From NCBI GenBank assembly GCA_963762825.1, contig CAVXLZ010000002.1:496001-560000 (forward strand): 64,000 nt of DNA, in the 5' to 3' direction. The number at the start of each line of letters is the position of its first letter. Position 1 is the stretch's first letter. Positions 8,569 to 15,459 of the stretch are shown here, in pieces. The notes beneath the pieces were generated by a model. The model saw nothing but the letters and a program-made list of their open reading frames with translations. It did not search any database and had not been told where the DNA came from. The DNA comes from Miltoncostaea sp963762825. GTDB lineage: Bacteria; Actinomycetota; Thermoleophilia; Miltoncostaeales; Miltoncostaeaceae. Both the position numbers and the translations under genes were made by a program.

Positions 8569-10191
8569 TTGCGCTCCGCCCGACTCCTATCGGCCGCCCT
8601 CACCTGCGCCGCCATCACCGCGGTGCCGCACGCGAACGCGCAGGAGCGGCCATTCGTGCTTCCTGCGGTCGCGTGCGTCGCCCCGAGGGACGTGGCCGCG
8701 ATCGACGCGCTGCTGGGTGGCGCGGGAAGCCCCCTGGCGGGGGAGGGACGGGTATTCGTCAGGCGGGCGGCGGCCGCGGGGATCGATCCCCGCTTCCTCC
8801 TCGCGATCACGGCTCAGGAATCGGGCTTCGGGCTCTACCCACCCTCCCAGGCCATCCACAACCCATTCGGCCTGGGTCCGGGTATCCGCTTCCCGTCCGA
8901 CGCGGCCGCCATCACACGGGTGGCGCGCACGCTCTCCCGCTACTACGTCGAGGAGGGCCGCACCAGGATCGCGACCATCGGACCCAAGTGGGCACCCATC
9001 GGAGCAGCCAACGATCCGAGGGGACTGAACGAGAACTGGGTCGGCGGCGTCAGCGCGTACTTCCGGGCGCTCGGGGGAGACCCGAAGCGGCCCATCCTGC
9101 TCGAATCACAGCCCTCGGACTGCCCGGTCGCCACGTCCCCGGCGGCCCCCGGCGCAATCCCTCCGGCTCCGGCCCCCGCTCCGCCGTCTCCCGAACCGAC
9201 GGATCGCGCCTCCGGCCTGTCGTTGGTGACCACCTGGATCGGCGCCGCGGTGATGCTGCTACTCGTGATCTACCTCGCTCACAAGCGCTACCACGATCCT
9301 GCGCCGAGACCTGCGTCCCAGCGCCCCGCTCCACGTTGGACACCGTTGCCCGGCGTGCCAGTGGCCGTCGGCGGCTCCGTGAGGCGACTGCCGGCGGCGA
9401 CGCGGGTCCCGCACGCCGACGGATCGTGGGCGCTGGCCTGGTCGCGCGACACCGCCCTGCTGCTCGCATCGACCTGGGCTGAGGGTGGGAACGGGAGCAC
9501 CCCGCGCGAACCCGCGATCGCTCCCGGGCGACAGGCGGAAACGGTCAAGGTCGATCCCGTGGTCCAGCCCGAGCTGGCGGTCGATCCCGTGGTCCAGCTC
9601 GAGCTGGTGGTGGAGCCCGTGGCCCAGCTCGAGCTGGTGGTGGAGCCCGTGGTCGAGGTCGTGGTGGAGGCCGAGCCCGTGGCCGAGATGGTGGTCGAGC
9701 CCGGGCCGGAGTTCGTGCAGGCCGTGGAGGTCGAGCGGGAGCCGCAGTTCGAGGTGGCAATGCCGGAGCCGCCCCTGCGCGACCAATCCGCGGCCGTCGC
9801 CGACATCGTCCCGACCCTGCTCGAGGGGCTCGTCCCGCTGGACCGCGTCTGCGATCACCCCGGGGTCACGCCGCGGATGCACACCCTCATCCGCATCCTC
9901 GCCGACACTCCCCTCAGCGTGAACGAGCAGGCCCGACGGCTGGGGATCACTCGCGCCGAGGCCGCTCTCCTGAGCTCCCGCCTGGAGGGGATGGGCCTCG
10001 CCCAGCGGGAGCCGGTGGGAACCGACCGCAGACGCATCCGCCTCGCCCTCACCGAGGCCGGATACACCCTCTACGCCGACACGTCCGCGGCGCCGGAGCC
10101 CGCCGAGATCGCTCGGATCCTCTCGCGGATGACCCCCGCCGAGCGGGCCGGGCTGCTCGCCGGCCTGCGGGCTCTCTCGTCGGCGGCGTGA
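8569..10191 (+). CDS. Membrane protein fusing a murein-hydrolase-like domain to a MarR-type winged helix
   Basis: The 540-residue protein has several parts in order. A signal segment comes first (1-24). An endo-beta-N-acetylglucosaminidase/lysozyme-like domain follows (about 55-170) with IDPRFLLAITAQESGFG, where Glu84 sits in the usual catalytic position, plus HNPFGLGPG and NENWVGG motifs. Then come a Pro/Ala linker (185-212), one transmembrane helix (about 217-238), a cytoplasmic V/E/P repeat zone (about 328-390), and a C-terminal MarR-like winged helix (about 433-510; SVNEQARRLGITRAEAALLSSRLEGMGL, then a wing with GTDRRRIRLALTEAG). This predicts wall sensing outside and DNA binding inside. 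The start appears to be TTG; the GAAGGAGG at 8535 is too far upstream for normal spacing, so the exact start is uncertain. Confidence 0.7.
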   Translation: MRSARLLSAALTCAAITAVPHANAQERPFVLPAVACVAPRDVAAIDALLGGAGSPLAGEGRVFVRRAAAAGIDPRFLLAITAQESGFGLYPPSQAIHNPFGLGPGIRFPSDAAAITRVARTLSRYYVEEGRTRIATIGPKWAPIGAANDPRGLNENWVGGVSAYFRALGGDPKRPILLESQPSDCPVATSPAAPGAIPPAPAPAPPSPEPTDRASGLSLVTTWIGAAVMLLLVIYLAHKRYHDPAPRPASQRPAPRWTPLPGVPVAVGGSVRRLPAATRVPHADGSWALAWSRDTALLLASTWAEGGNGSTPREPAIAPGRQAETVKVDPVVQPELAVDPVVQLELVVEPVAQLELVVEPVVEVVVEAEPVAEMVVEPGPEFVQAVEVEREPQFEVAMPEPPLRDQSAAVADIVPTLLEGLVPLDRVCDHPGVTPRMHTLIRILADTPLSVNEQARRLGITRAEAALLSSRLEGMGLAQREPVGTDRRRIRLALTEAGYTLYADTSAAPEPAEIARILSRMTPAERAGLLAGLRALSSAA

Positions 10192-10194
10192 CCC

Positions 10195-10539
10195 CTATCT
10201 GCCGAGGCGTTCGAAGAGCCTCTGCTCGTCGACCGTCCGCTCCGCGGCCGGTAGTCGCTCGAGGCGCGCATCAGGGATCGGCTCGCCGCTCTCCACGCTG
10301 ACGCCGTAGGTCCCGTTCGCCAGGCGCTCCTCGGCCCGCTCGATCGCCTTGAGCTCCTCCTCGAGCTCGGCGGCGCGACTCGAATCCCGCTCGCGTTCGG
10401 CCATGTCGTATGCCCGGTCGCCGAGATCCGTGTCGTCGGCGGCGGCGGCCGCCGGAAGCTCACCTCGCAACCGCACGAGGTGCTGCTCGATGCGCTCGCG
10501 TTCTGCTGCCAGGAGCTGCTCGGCACGATCGGGGTCCAT
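10195..10539 (-). CDS. DksA/TraR-like protein without zinc cysteines
   Basis: The 114-residue protein has the DksA/TraR layout: a long N-terminal coiled coil (AEQLLAAERERIEQHLVRL and ELEEELKAIERAEERL) followed by the 'GTYGVSVESGEPIPDARLERLPAAERTV' region. That region matches the family's zinc-finger segment, but every zinc Cys is replaced (Ser, Ser, Thr/Glu). Family members act in the RNA polymerase secondary channel; cysteine-less versions exist and keep the fold. The ATG at 10539 has GAAGGAGG with 5-base spacing, ruling out the longer frame. It is convergent with the hydrolase-MarR gene, with only 3 bases between the stops. Confidence 0.8.
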   Translation of the reverse strand: MDPDRAEQLLAAERERIEQHLVRLRGELPAAAAADDTDLGDRAYDMAERERDSSRAAELEEELKAIERAEERLANGTYGVSVESGEPIPDARLERLPAAERTVDEQRLFERLGR

Positions 10540-10633
10540 TGGGTCCTCCTTCGGGAACATTCGGGGGGCCGGTGGGCCACCTCGGGGGGATCTTGTCACT
10601 CCCAGACGCGGACGGCCGACCGGGACGAGCCGG

Positions 10634-12127
10634 TCAGTCGAAGGGCACGGTGACCTCGGTGGGGCGCGACTCGCCGGAGCGCACCACCGTGAAGGTGGCC
10701 TCCGACGCGCCCTCGCCGTTGTCGATGGCCGCGCAGTAGGCCGGGAGGCTGCCGTCCATGGTGCGCCCGTTGACGGCCGTGATGAGCGCGGGGGACACGC
10801 CGAAGCCGGCGGCGGCGGCCGGCGTGCCGGGCACCACGTTGATCACCACCAGGCCAGGCAGCGCGGGCAGCCCGGCGGACGCCAGATTGGACGCCTCTCC
10901 CGCCGGATCGACGACGTGGATGAGGTCCATGCCCGTCCAGCCGATCGATCGGCCCGAGCGCAGCTGGGGGATGACCTCCTTCACGCGGTCGACCCCGATG
11001 GCGTACCCCTGCCCCTGGATGGTGCGATCGCCGAGCAGCGTGATGCCGGCCGAGTTGATGCCCACGAGGCGCATCTGGGTGTCGACCAGGGGTCCGCCCG
11101 AGTTGCCCGGGTTGATCACGGCGTCGGTCTGGATGACGTTCGGGTACTGGGGGACGTCCACGCTCTGCAGATCGAAGCGCGTGCGCACTACCGACACCAC
11201 ACCGGTGGTCGGGACCAGGTTCGCCCGCTCGGACGCGGTGCCCGGATAACCGATGGCCACGACCGTCTGCCCCTGGCGCAGCTCCTCCTGGGAGCCGAGC
11301 GGCAGAGTGACCAGGCCGGAGGTGTCGTCCACCTCGAGCAGCGCGAGGTCGTCGCAGGGCGCCGCGCCCACGAGCGTCGCGGGCCGCTGGCTGTCGCCGA
11401 CGCCCACGGTGAAGGTGCTGCCCGCGTTGGTGACGTGCTGATTGGTGACGATCAGCCCCTGCTCGGCATCGAGGACCCACCCGGTGCCGCTTCCGGCCGG
11501 CCGGCCGGACACGAGGGAGTTGATGACCACGGTCGAGGGCCGCACGGCGTCGACGATCTCCGGGATCGACGCCTCGCGCGGTGGCGCATCGCCGCCCCCG
11601 AGCACCCCGGTCACCGCCAGCGCCACGATGATCGCCGCCGCCGCCACGGCCGCGGCGGCGGCGATCACCGCCGTCCGGGTGGTGCGCCGCAGGCGTATGC
11701 GCTCGATCACCGAAGCTGACGGCGGTCTCGAGGGCGGAGGAGGAGGAGGAGGAGGCCCGGGCGCCGCCCCCTTCGGAGCGGTCGTGGGCTCGACCTGCGG
11801 CGGAACGACTCCGATCGACGTCTTCGCGCCGCCGAGCGCCGCGACGGAGGTGATGAAACGAGTGTCGCCGACCTGGATCTGCTCGCCGCCCGACAGCACC
11901 ACCGGGCCGCTCAGGCGATGCCCGTTGACGAAGGTGCCGTTGCCGGAGGCCAGGTCGTGGATCTCCGCCGCGCCGTCCTCGCGCACCCGCAGATAGGCGT
12001 GATGGCGCGAGACCCGCGGGTCGGCGATCACGAGATCGCACCCGGGGTCACGGCCGAGGACGAAGCGCTCGCCGGCGGCCTGCACCCCCCGCCCGTCGTC
12101 TGCGCCAGATCTGAACGTCAGCCACAT
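10634..12127 (-). CDS. FHA-domain transmembrane HtrA-like serine protease
   Basis: The 497-residue protein begins with an FHA domain (about 1-95; GRDPGCDLVI, SRHHAYL, NGTFVNG), which binds phosphothreonine. A poly-Pro linker (124-136) and one transmembrane helix (152-175) follow. The outside part is a trypsin-like DegP/HtrA protease with triad His231 (VTNQHVT), Asp259/260 (CDDLALLEV) and Ser343 (NPGNSGGPL), then a PDZ-like domain (about 400-490) with VVPGTPAAAAG. The topology implies a cytoplasmic phospho-signal coupled to an extracytoplasmic protease. GGGGAG lies 8 bases upstream of the ATG. It stands alone. Confidence 0.9.
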   Translation of the reverse strand: MWLTFRSGADDGRGVQAAGERFVLGRDPGCDLVIADPRVSRHHAYLRVREDGAAEIHDLASGNGTFVNGHRLSGPVVLSGGEQIQVGDTRFITSVAALGGAKTSIGVVPPQVEPTTAPKGAAPGPPPPPPPPSRPPSASVIERIRLRRTTRTAVIAAAAAVAAAAIIVALAVTGVLGGGDAPPREASIPEIVDAVRPSTVVINSLVSGRPAGSGTGWVLDAEQGLIVTNQHVTNAGSTFTVGVGDSQRPATLVGAAPCDDLALLEVDDTSGLVTLPLGSQEELRQGQTVVAIGYPGTASERANLVPTTGVVSVVRTRFDLQSVDVPQYPNVIQTDAVINPGNSGGPLVDTQMRLVGINSAGITLLGDRTIQGQGYAIGVDRVKEVIPQLRSGRSIGWTGMDLIHVVDPAGEASNLASAGLPALPGLVVINVVPGTPAAAAGFGVSPALITAVNGRTMDGSLPAYCAAIDNGEGASEATFTVVRSGESRPTEVTVPFD

Positions 12128-12208
12128 CGCCGATCTCCCCGATCGATCGCCGGAAACCTACCTGTGCCGGGGTGCCGGTGGTGGTGGGTCGTCGTGGCGT
12201 GCGGCTGG

Positions 12209-12214
12209 TATCGT
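12209..12214 (+). promoter_or_regulatory. Candidate -10 box of the tRNA unit
   Basis: TATCGT lies 21 bases before the first base of tRNA-Val, in the right place for a short leader. No clear -35 element is visible. Confidence 0.35.
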
Positions 12215-12235
12215 CCAGCGTCGCCAACGCGGTTC

Positions 12236-12307
12236 GGGCGGTTAGCTCAGCGGTAGAGCACCTGCTTTACACGCAGGTGGCCGGCGGTTCAAATCCGTCA
12301 CCGCCCA
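12236..12307 (+). tRNA. tRNA-Val (TAC anticodon)
   Basis: A full 72-base cloverleaf is present. The acceptor GGGCGGT pairs with ACCGCCC, followed by discriminator A. The D-arm is canonical (AGCTCAGCGGTAGAGC), the anticodon stem-loop is CCTGC-TTTACAC-GCAGG, and the T-arm contains GGTTCAAATCC. CCA is not encoded. Confidence 0.97.
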
Positions 12308-12339
12308 CTTCCGTCTCGTCCAGCACGGCGGCGCCGCTT

Positions 12340-12414
12340 GGGGGTGTAGCTCAGATTGGTTAGAGCATCGGACTGTCAATCCGAAGGCCGCGGGTTCGAG
12401 TCCCGTCACTCCCG
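12340..12414 (+). tRNA. tRNA-Asp (GTC anticodon)
   Basis: This is a full 75-base cloverleaf. The acceptor GGGGGTG pairs with CACTCCC (one G-T pair), with discriminator G. The anticodon loop CTGTCAA lies in the stem GGA/TCC, and the T-arm is GGGTTCGAGTCCC. It lies 32 bases after tRNA-Val and is probably co-transcribed. CCA is not encoded. Confidence 0.97.
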
Positions 12415-12420
12415 CTACTG

Positions 12421-12444
12421 AAAGCCCCGTGATCACGGGGCTTT
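12421..12444 (+). terminator. Terminator of the tRNA pair
   Basis: AAAGCCCCGTGA and TCACGGGGCTTT form a perfect 12-bp palindrome ending in CTTTCGTCG, six bases after tRNA-Asp. Confidence 0.85.
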
Positions 12445-12537
12445 CGTCGTTTCGGGGCGGTGCGTGGAGCCCCTGGGTCCTTGACACGGAGGGGTGGCCG
12501 GGACTTGTCTCGACACTCCACACGGGAGGAGGACACC

Positions 12538-14700
12538 ATGGGCATCATCGGCCCACGTCGGGTCCGTCGGCGCGGTCGGCGGCTGGCCGCCCTGCTGGGC
12601 ACCGGTGTGATCGGACTGATCCCGGCCACGGCCGCAGAGGCCACGACCCCGCTGGGCGATCAGCTGCGGATCTCGTTCACCGGCGCTGACGGGGACGCCA
12701 CGGTGGACGCGGCAGACGCCGCGTCGGCCTACAACCCTCGTGCCCGGCAGCACCTGGTGGCGTGGATGCAGACGAGGCCCGGCATGAGCCGGGTGGTGGG
12801 CCAGCTGGTCGACGAGCAGGGCACTCGCGTGGGCCCGGTGTTCGGTATCTCCTCCGATCCGGCCGACCTCGCCTTCCAGCCGGCGGTCGCCTACAACTCG
12901 CGCAGCAACGAGTACCTCGTGGCCTTCCAGCGCGACACGGGGACCCCGGGGGAGCAGGAGATCTACGTGCAGCGGGTCAGCGCCGCCGGAGCGGAGATCG
13001 GCCCGGATGTGCGCATCTCCCATGCAGGTCCTGACGGGTCTCCCACGTCGGACGCCGACGATCCGGCGGTGGTCGTCAACGAGGCCCGCAACGAGTACCT
13101 GGTGGTGTGGGAGGCCGACGTCGTTCCGGATGAGCAGGAGATCTACGCCCAGCGCCTGAGCGCCGACGCCACCGAGATCGGTCCCGACGATCTGCGCGTC
13201 TCGGACATGGGCCCCCCGGGGGATGTCACCTACCACGGAGCGGACACCCGCGTCGCATGGAACGCGCGGCGGGACGAGTACATGGTCGTCTGGCACGGCG
13301 ACGACGACACTCCCCCGGTCGCCGAGGGCGAGCTCGAGATCTACGTGCAGCGACTGTCGGGCGACGGGGCCGAGCTGGGCCCCGACGACCGGCGCATCAC
13401 GAACGTCGGGCCCCCGGGGGACCTCGAGTGGGACTCCGACGACCCGGCCATCGCCTACAACCCGATCCGGGACGAGTACCTGGTCGCCTTCGAGGGGGAG
13501 GGAAACCCCCTCTCGGCGGACGAGAACGAGATCTACATCCAGCGGCTGGCCTACGACGGCAGCGAGGTCGGCACCGACGACCAGCGCATCAGCGACATCG
13601 GTCCCGATGGCGATGCCACCTATGGCGGGCTCGAGCCGCGCGTGACGTTCAACGAGCGCGCCGACGAGTACCTGGTGGTCTGGTGGGGCACAGACGACGT
13701 TCCGCCGCTCGTGGCGGGCAAGAACGAGATCTTTGCCCAGCGGGTCTCGGGTGCGGGGCAGGAGTTGGGTGCCAACGACACCAGGGTGTCCCTGATGCCC
13801 AACGAAGGCGACGGCGACGCCGGTGCCACCCTTGGCGCGCTCGACTACGACAGCCAGTCGAACACGTACCTGGTGGCGTGGGAGGGCGTCTCCACCCTCG
13901 CCCCGCTGGTCGCCGCCAAGTCCGAGATCTACATCCGCAGGTTCGGTGCGGGCACCCCGGTGGCGACGGCCTCGGTGTCGTGCAAGGCGCTGCCGCCCGC
14001 CCGCCCGGCGGTGCCGGGCAACCCGTCGAAGGTGACGTTGAGCAGCGCCCAGTTGCTGATCAACCAACGCATCTCGCAAGCCGCGGTCAGGCGCGCCAAC
14101 GGGGTGGACGACTGGTTCACCCCCGGGGTCGAGTCCCGGGATCTGTGTCAGGCCGCGGTGGGTTCGAGTGACCTGTACGCCGGGTCTTTGACCGGATACA
14201 CGGGACTGCCCGTGAGCTATGGCCAGCCGGACCCGCGTCCGGTGGTGGTGCCGCCGGCCAAGCCGGGCAACCCCTCGAAGGTCACGTTGAGCACCACGCA
14301 GCTGCTGATCAACCAACGCATCTCGCAAGCTGCGATCCGCAGGCTGAACGCCCTGAAGGCACGCCTCGACTCCGGCCTGACCGGTGGGGACCTGAAGGAC
14401 GGGTCGGTGGGTCGCGCCCAGTTGGCGGCAGGAATCCGGGTGCTGTACGCGCCGGTCCTGGCCAACCCGCCGGCGGCGAGCACCACCGACGTGCCGGCCC
14501 CCACCCGGGGTGACCCCTCCAAGGTGACCTTGAGCGCCGCCCAGCTGCTGATCAACCAACGCATCAGCCAGGCCGCGGTCAGACGCGCCAATGAGCTGGT
14601 GCGCCGCCTCGAGGGCGGAATCGGCAGCGGCGAGTTGCGCGACGGCAGCCTCACCGCCGCCGACCTCGCGCCGGGCCTACCGGCCAGCACCACCCCGTAG
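12538..14700 (+). CDS. Secreted propeller-like repeat protein with triple C-terminal motif
   Basis: The 720-residue protein has a basic start and a hydrophobic signal segment (LAALLGTGVIGLIPATAAEA). Residues about 45-480 contain some seven repeats of about 60 residues built on AYN-x-x-x-(N/D)-EYLV-(A/V)-(F/W)-x(n)-EIY-(V/A)-QR-(V/L)-S, resembling beta-propeller blades; the loop aspartates (GPDGDATYDA-type) may bind calcium. The last 230 residues hold three copies of a motif that starts PSKVTLS and continues LLINQRISQAA. GGAGGAGG is 5 bases upstream of the ATG, just after the tRNA terminator. No function is known to me; a surface or extracellular-binding role is inferred. Confidence 0.8.
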   Translation: MGIIGPRRVRRRGRRLAALLGTGVIGLIPATAAEATTPLGDQLRISFTGADGDATVDAADAASAYNPRARQHLVAWMQTRPGMSRVVGQLVDEQGTRVGPVFGISSDPADLAFQPAVAYNSRSNEYLVAFQRDTGTPGEQEIYVQRVSAAGAEIGPDVRISHAGPDGSPTSDADDPAVVVNEARNEYLVVWEADVVPDEQEIYAQRLSADATEIGPDDLRVSDMGPPGDVTYHGADTRVAWNARRDEYMVVWHGDDDTPPVAEGELEIYVQRLSGDGAELGPDDRRITNVGPPGDLEWDSDDPAIAYNPIRDEYLVAFEGEGNPLSADENEIYIQRLAYDGSEVGTDDQRISDIGPDGDATYGGLEPRVTFNERADEYLVVWWGTDDVPPLVAGKNEIFAQRVSGAGQELGANDTRVSLMPNEGDGDAGATLGALDYDSQSNTYLVAWEGVSTLAPLVAAKSEIYIRRFGAGTPVATASVSCKALPPARPAVPGNPSKVTLSSAQLLINQRISQAAVRRANGVDDWFTPGVESRDLCQAAVGSSDLYAGSLTGYTGLPVSYGQPDPRPVVVPPAKPGNPSKVTLSTTQLLINQRISQAAIRRLNALKARLDSGLTGGDLKDGSVGRAQLAAGIRVLYAPVLANPPAASTTDVPAPTRGDPSKVTLSAAQLLINQRISQAAVRRANELVRRLEGGIGSGELRDGSLTAADLAPGLPASTTP
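14022..14600 (+). repeat. Three direct copies of a 26-residue coding motif
   Basis: Copies begin near 14022, 14269 and 14512. Each encodes N/D-P-S-K-V-T-L-S-x-x-Q-L-L-I-N-Q-R-I-S-Q-A-A followed by (V/I)RR. The string CTGATCAACCAACGCATC is identical in all three at DNA level, while the spacers between copies differ. Confidence 0.8.
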
Positions 14701-14710
14701 GACGTCTTGC

Positions 14711-14737
14711 GCACCCCGGCCCCCTGGGCCGGGGTGC
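14711..14737 (+). terminator. 12-bp terminator hairpin
   Basis: GCACCCCGGCCC (14711-14722) and its exact complement (14726-14737) flank a 3-base loop, ten bases after the stop of the secreted repeat protein. Confidence 0.75.
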
Positions 14738-14756
14738 CGCGCCGGCGCCGCGGCGG

Positions 14757-14762
14757 TAGCGT
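14757..14762 (+). promoter_or_regulatory. -10 box of a leaderless gene
   Basis: TAGCGT lies exactly six bases before the GTG start at 14769, so the transcript would start at the start codon. There is no Shine-Dalgarno sequence in between. Confidence 0.55.
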
Positions 14763-14768
14763 GGTGGC

Positions 14769-15050
14769 GTGCCCTCCCCCCGTCGCCGCCCACCGCCATC
14801 GCCCGACCACGGGCCGGACCGCGGGCCTGCCACGCCGGCCGTCTCCGGCCTGAGCCCGTTCCGCCTGATCTCGCGCCTCGGGCTGGCCGCGGTGGTCGTC
14901 GTGGTTGCCATCGCGTTCGCCACCGGGACGGCCGCCGACCTGCCGTGGGGCGCTCTGGCCGGTTTCGTCGTGATCTTCGGCGCCATGTTCCTGACGGCGC
15001 GCCGGCGCGACCGGGCGCTGCGCGACGCCTTCCCCGACGACGAGGAGTGA
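14769..15050 (+). CDS. Small membrane protein with two transmembrane helices
   Basis: The 93-residue protein has a Pro/Arg-rich cytoplasmic N-terminus, helices at about 37-53 and 60-77, and an acidic C-terminal tail (DAFPDDEE). No family is recognised. It resembles the next gene in size and layout (a GALAGF... versus GALIGL... segment in the second helix), which suggests an old duplication. The GTG start is supported by the leaderless -10 signature rather than a ribosome binding site. Confidence 0.65.
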   Translation: MPSPRRRPPPSPDHGPDRGPATPAVSGLSPFRLISRLGLAAVVVVVAIAFATGTAADLPWGALAGFVVIFGAMFLTARRRDRALRDAFPDDEE

Positions 15051-15093
15051 GCATCCCGCGCGACCGCAATTCGGGTGTGGGCGCGGGACGAGA

Positions 15094-15099
15094 TAGCCT
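15094..15099 (+). promoter_or_regulatory. -10 box of a leaderless gene
   Basis: TAGCCT lies exactly six bases upstream of the GTG start at 15106, the same geometry as at 14757. No ribosome binding site is visible. Confidence 0.55.
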
Positions 15100-15105
15100 C
15101 GGGGC

Positions 15106-15354
15106 GTGCAGAGGCCGCGCCCTGATGACCGTGAGCCGCCCGGTGCCGAGTTCCCCGACCCCGGCCCGCTGAGGCGGGTACAGGTCGCGACCGCGGGCCT
15201 GATCGCCCTCGCGGCGGTGGTGACGCTGCTCAGCGACGCGCGGCCCGAGGGGGTCCGCTGGGGCGCCCTGATCGGCCTCGCCCTCCTCCTGCTCGTCGTG
15301 GCCGTCGTGCTCCGCCGCCGCGGCCGATCACCCGGCGGGGATGGGGAGTCCTGA
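15106..15354 (+). CDS. Small membrane protein with two transmembrane helices
   Basis: The 82-residue protein has a charged N-terminus, a helix at about 27-43 and another at about 50-68, then a basic tail (RRRGRSPGG). The WGALIGL segment matches the WGALAGF segment of the preceding protein, so the two are probably paralogues. Each has its own leaderless promoter, so they are not a simple operon. Function is unknown. Confidence 0.6.
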   Translation: MQRPRPDDREPPGAEFPDPGPLRRVQVATAGLIALAAVVTLLSDARPEGVRWGALIGLALLLLVVAVVLRRRGRSPGGDGES

Positions 15355-15402
15355 CGCGGCCGGCACGGGAACACCCCCTAGGCAGGCCACGATGCGCGGG
15401 AG

Positions 15403-15408
15403 TAGTGT
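15403..15408 (+). promoter_or_regulatory. Candidate -10 box of the peptide ABC operon
   Basis: TAGTGT would place the transcript start near 15415, about 45 bases ahead of the permease ATG at 15460. No clear -35 is seen. Confidence 0.4.
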
Positions 15409-15459
15409 CGCGCGATCGTGAGGCTGCCCACTCCCACCACGTGACGCTCCGGGCGGCGG

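Noticed and set aside
12433..14559. 708-codon open frame on the minus strand
   Set aside because: It is the shadow of the secreted repeat protein; its own repeats simply mirror the repeats of the plus-strand gene.
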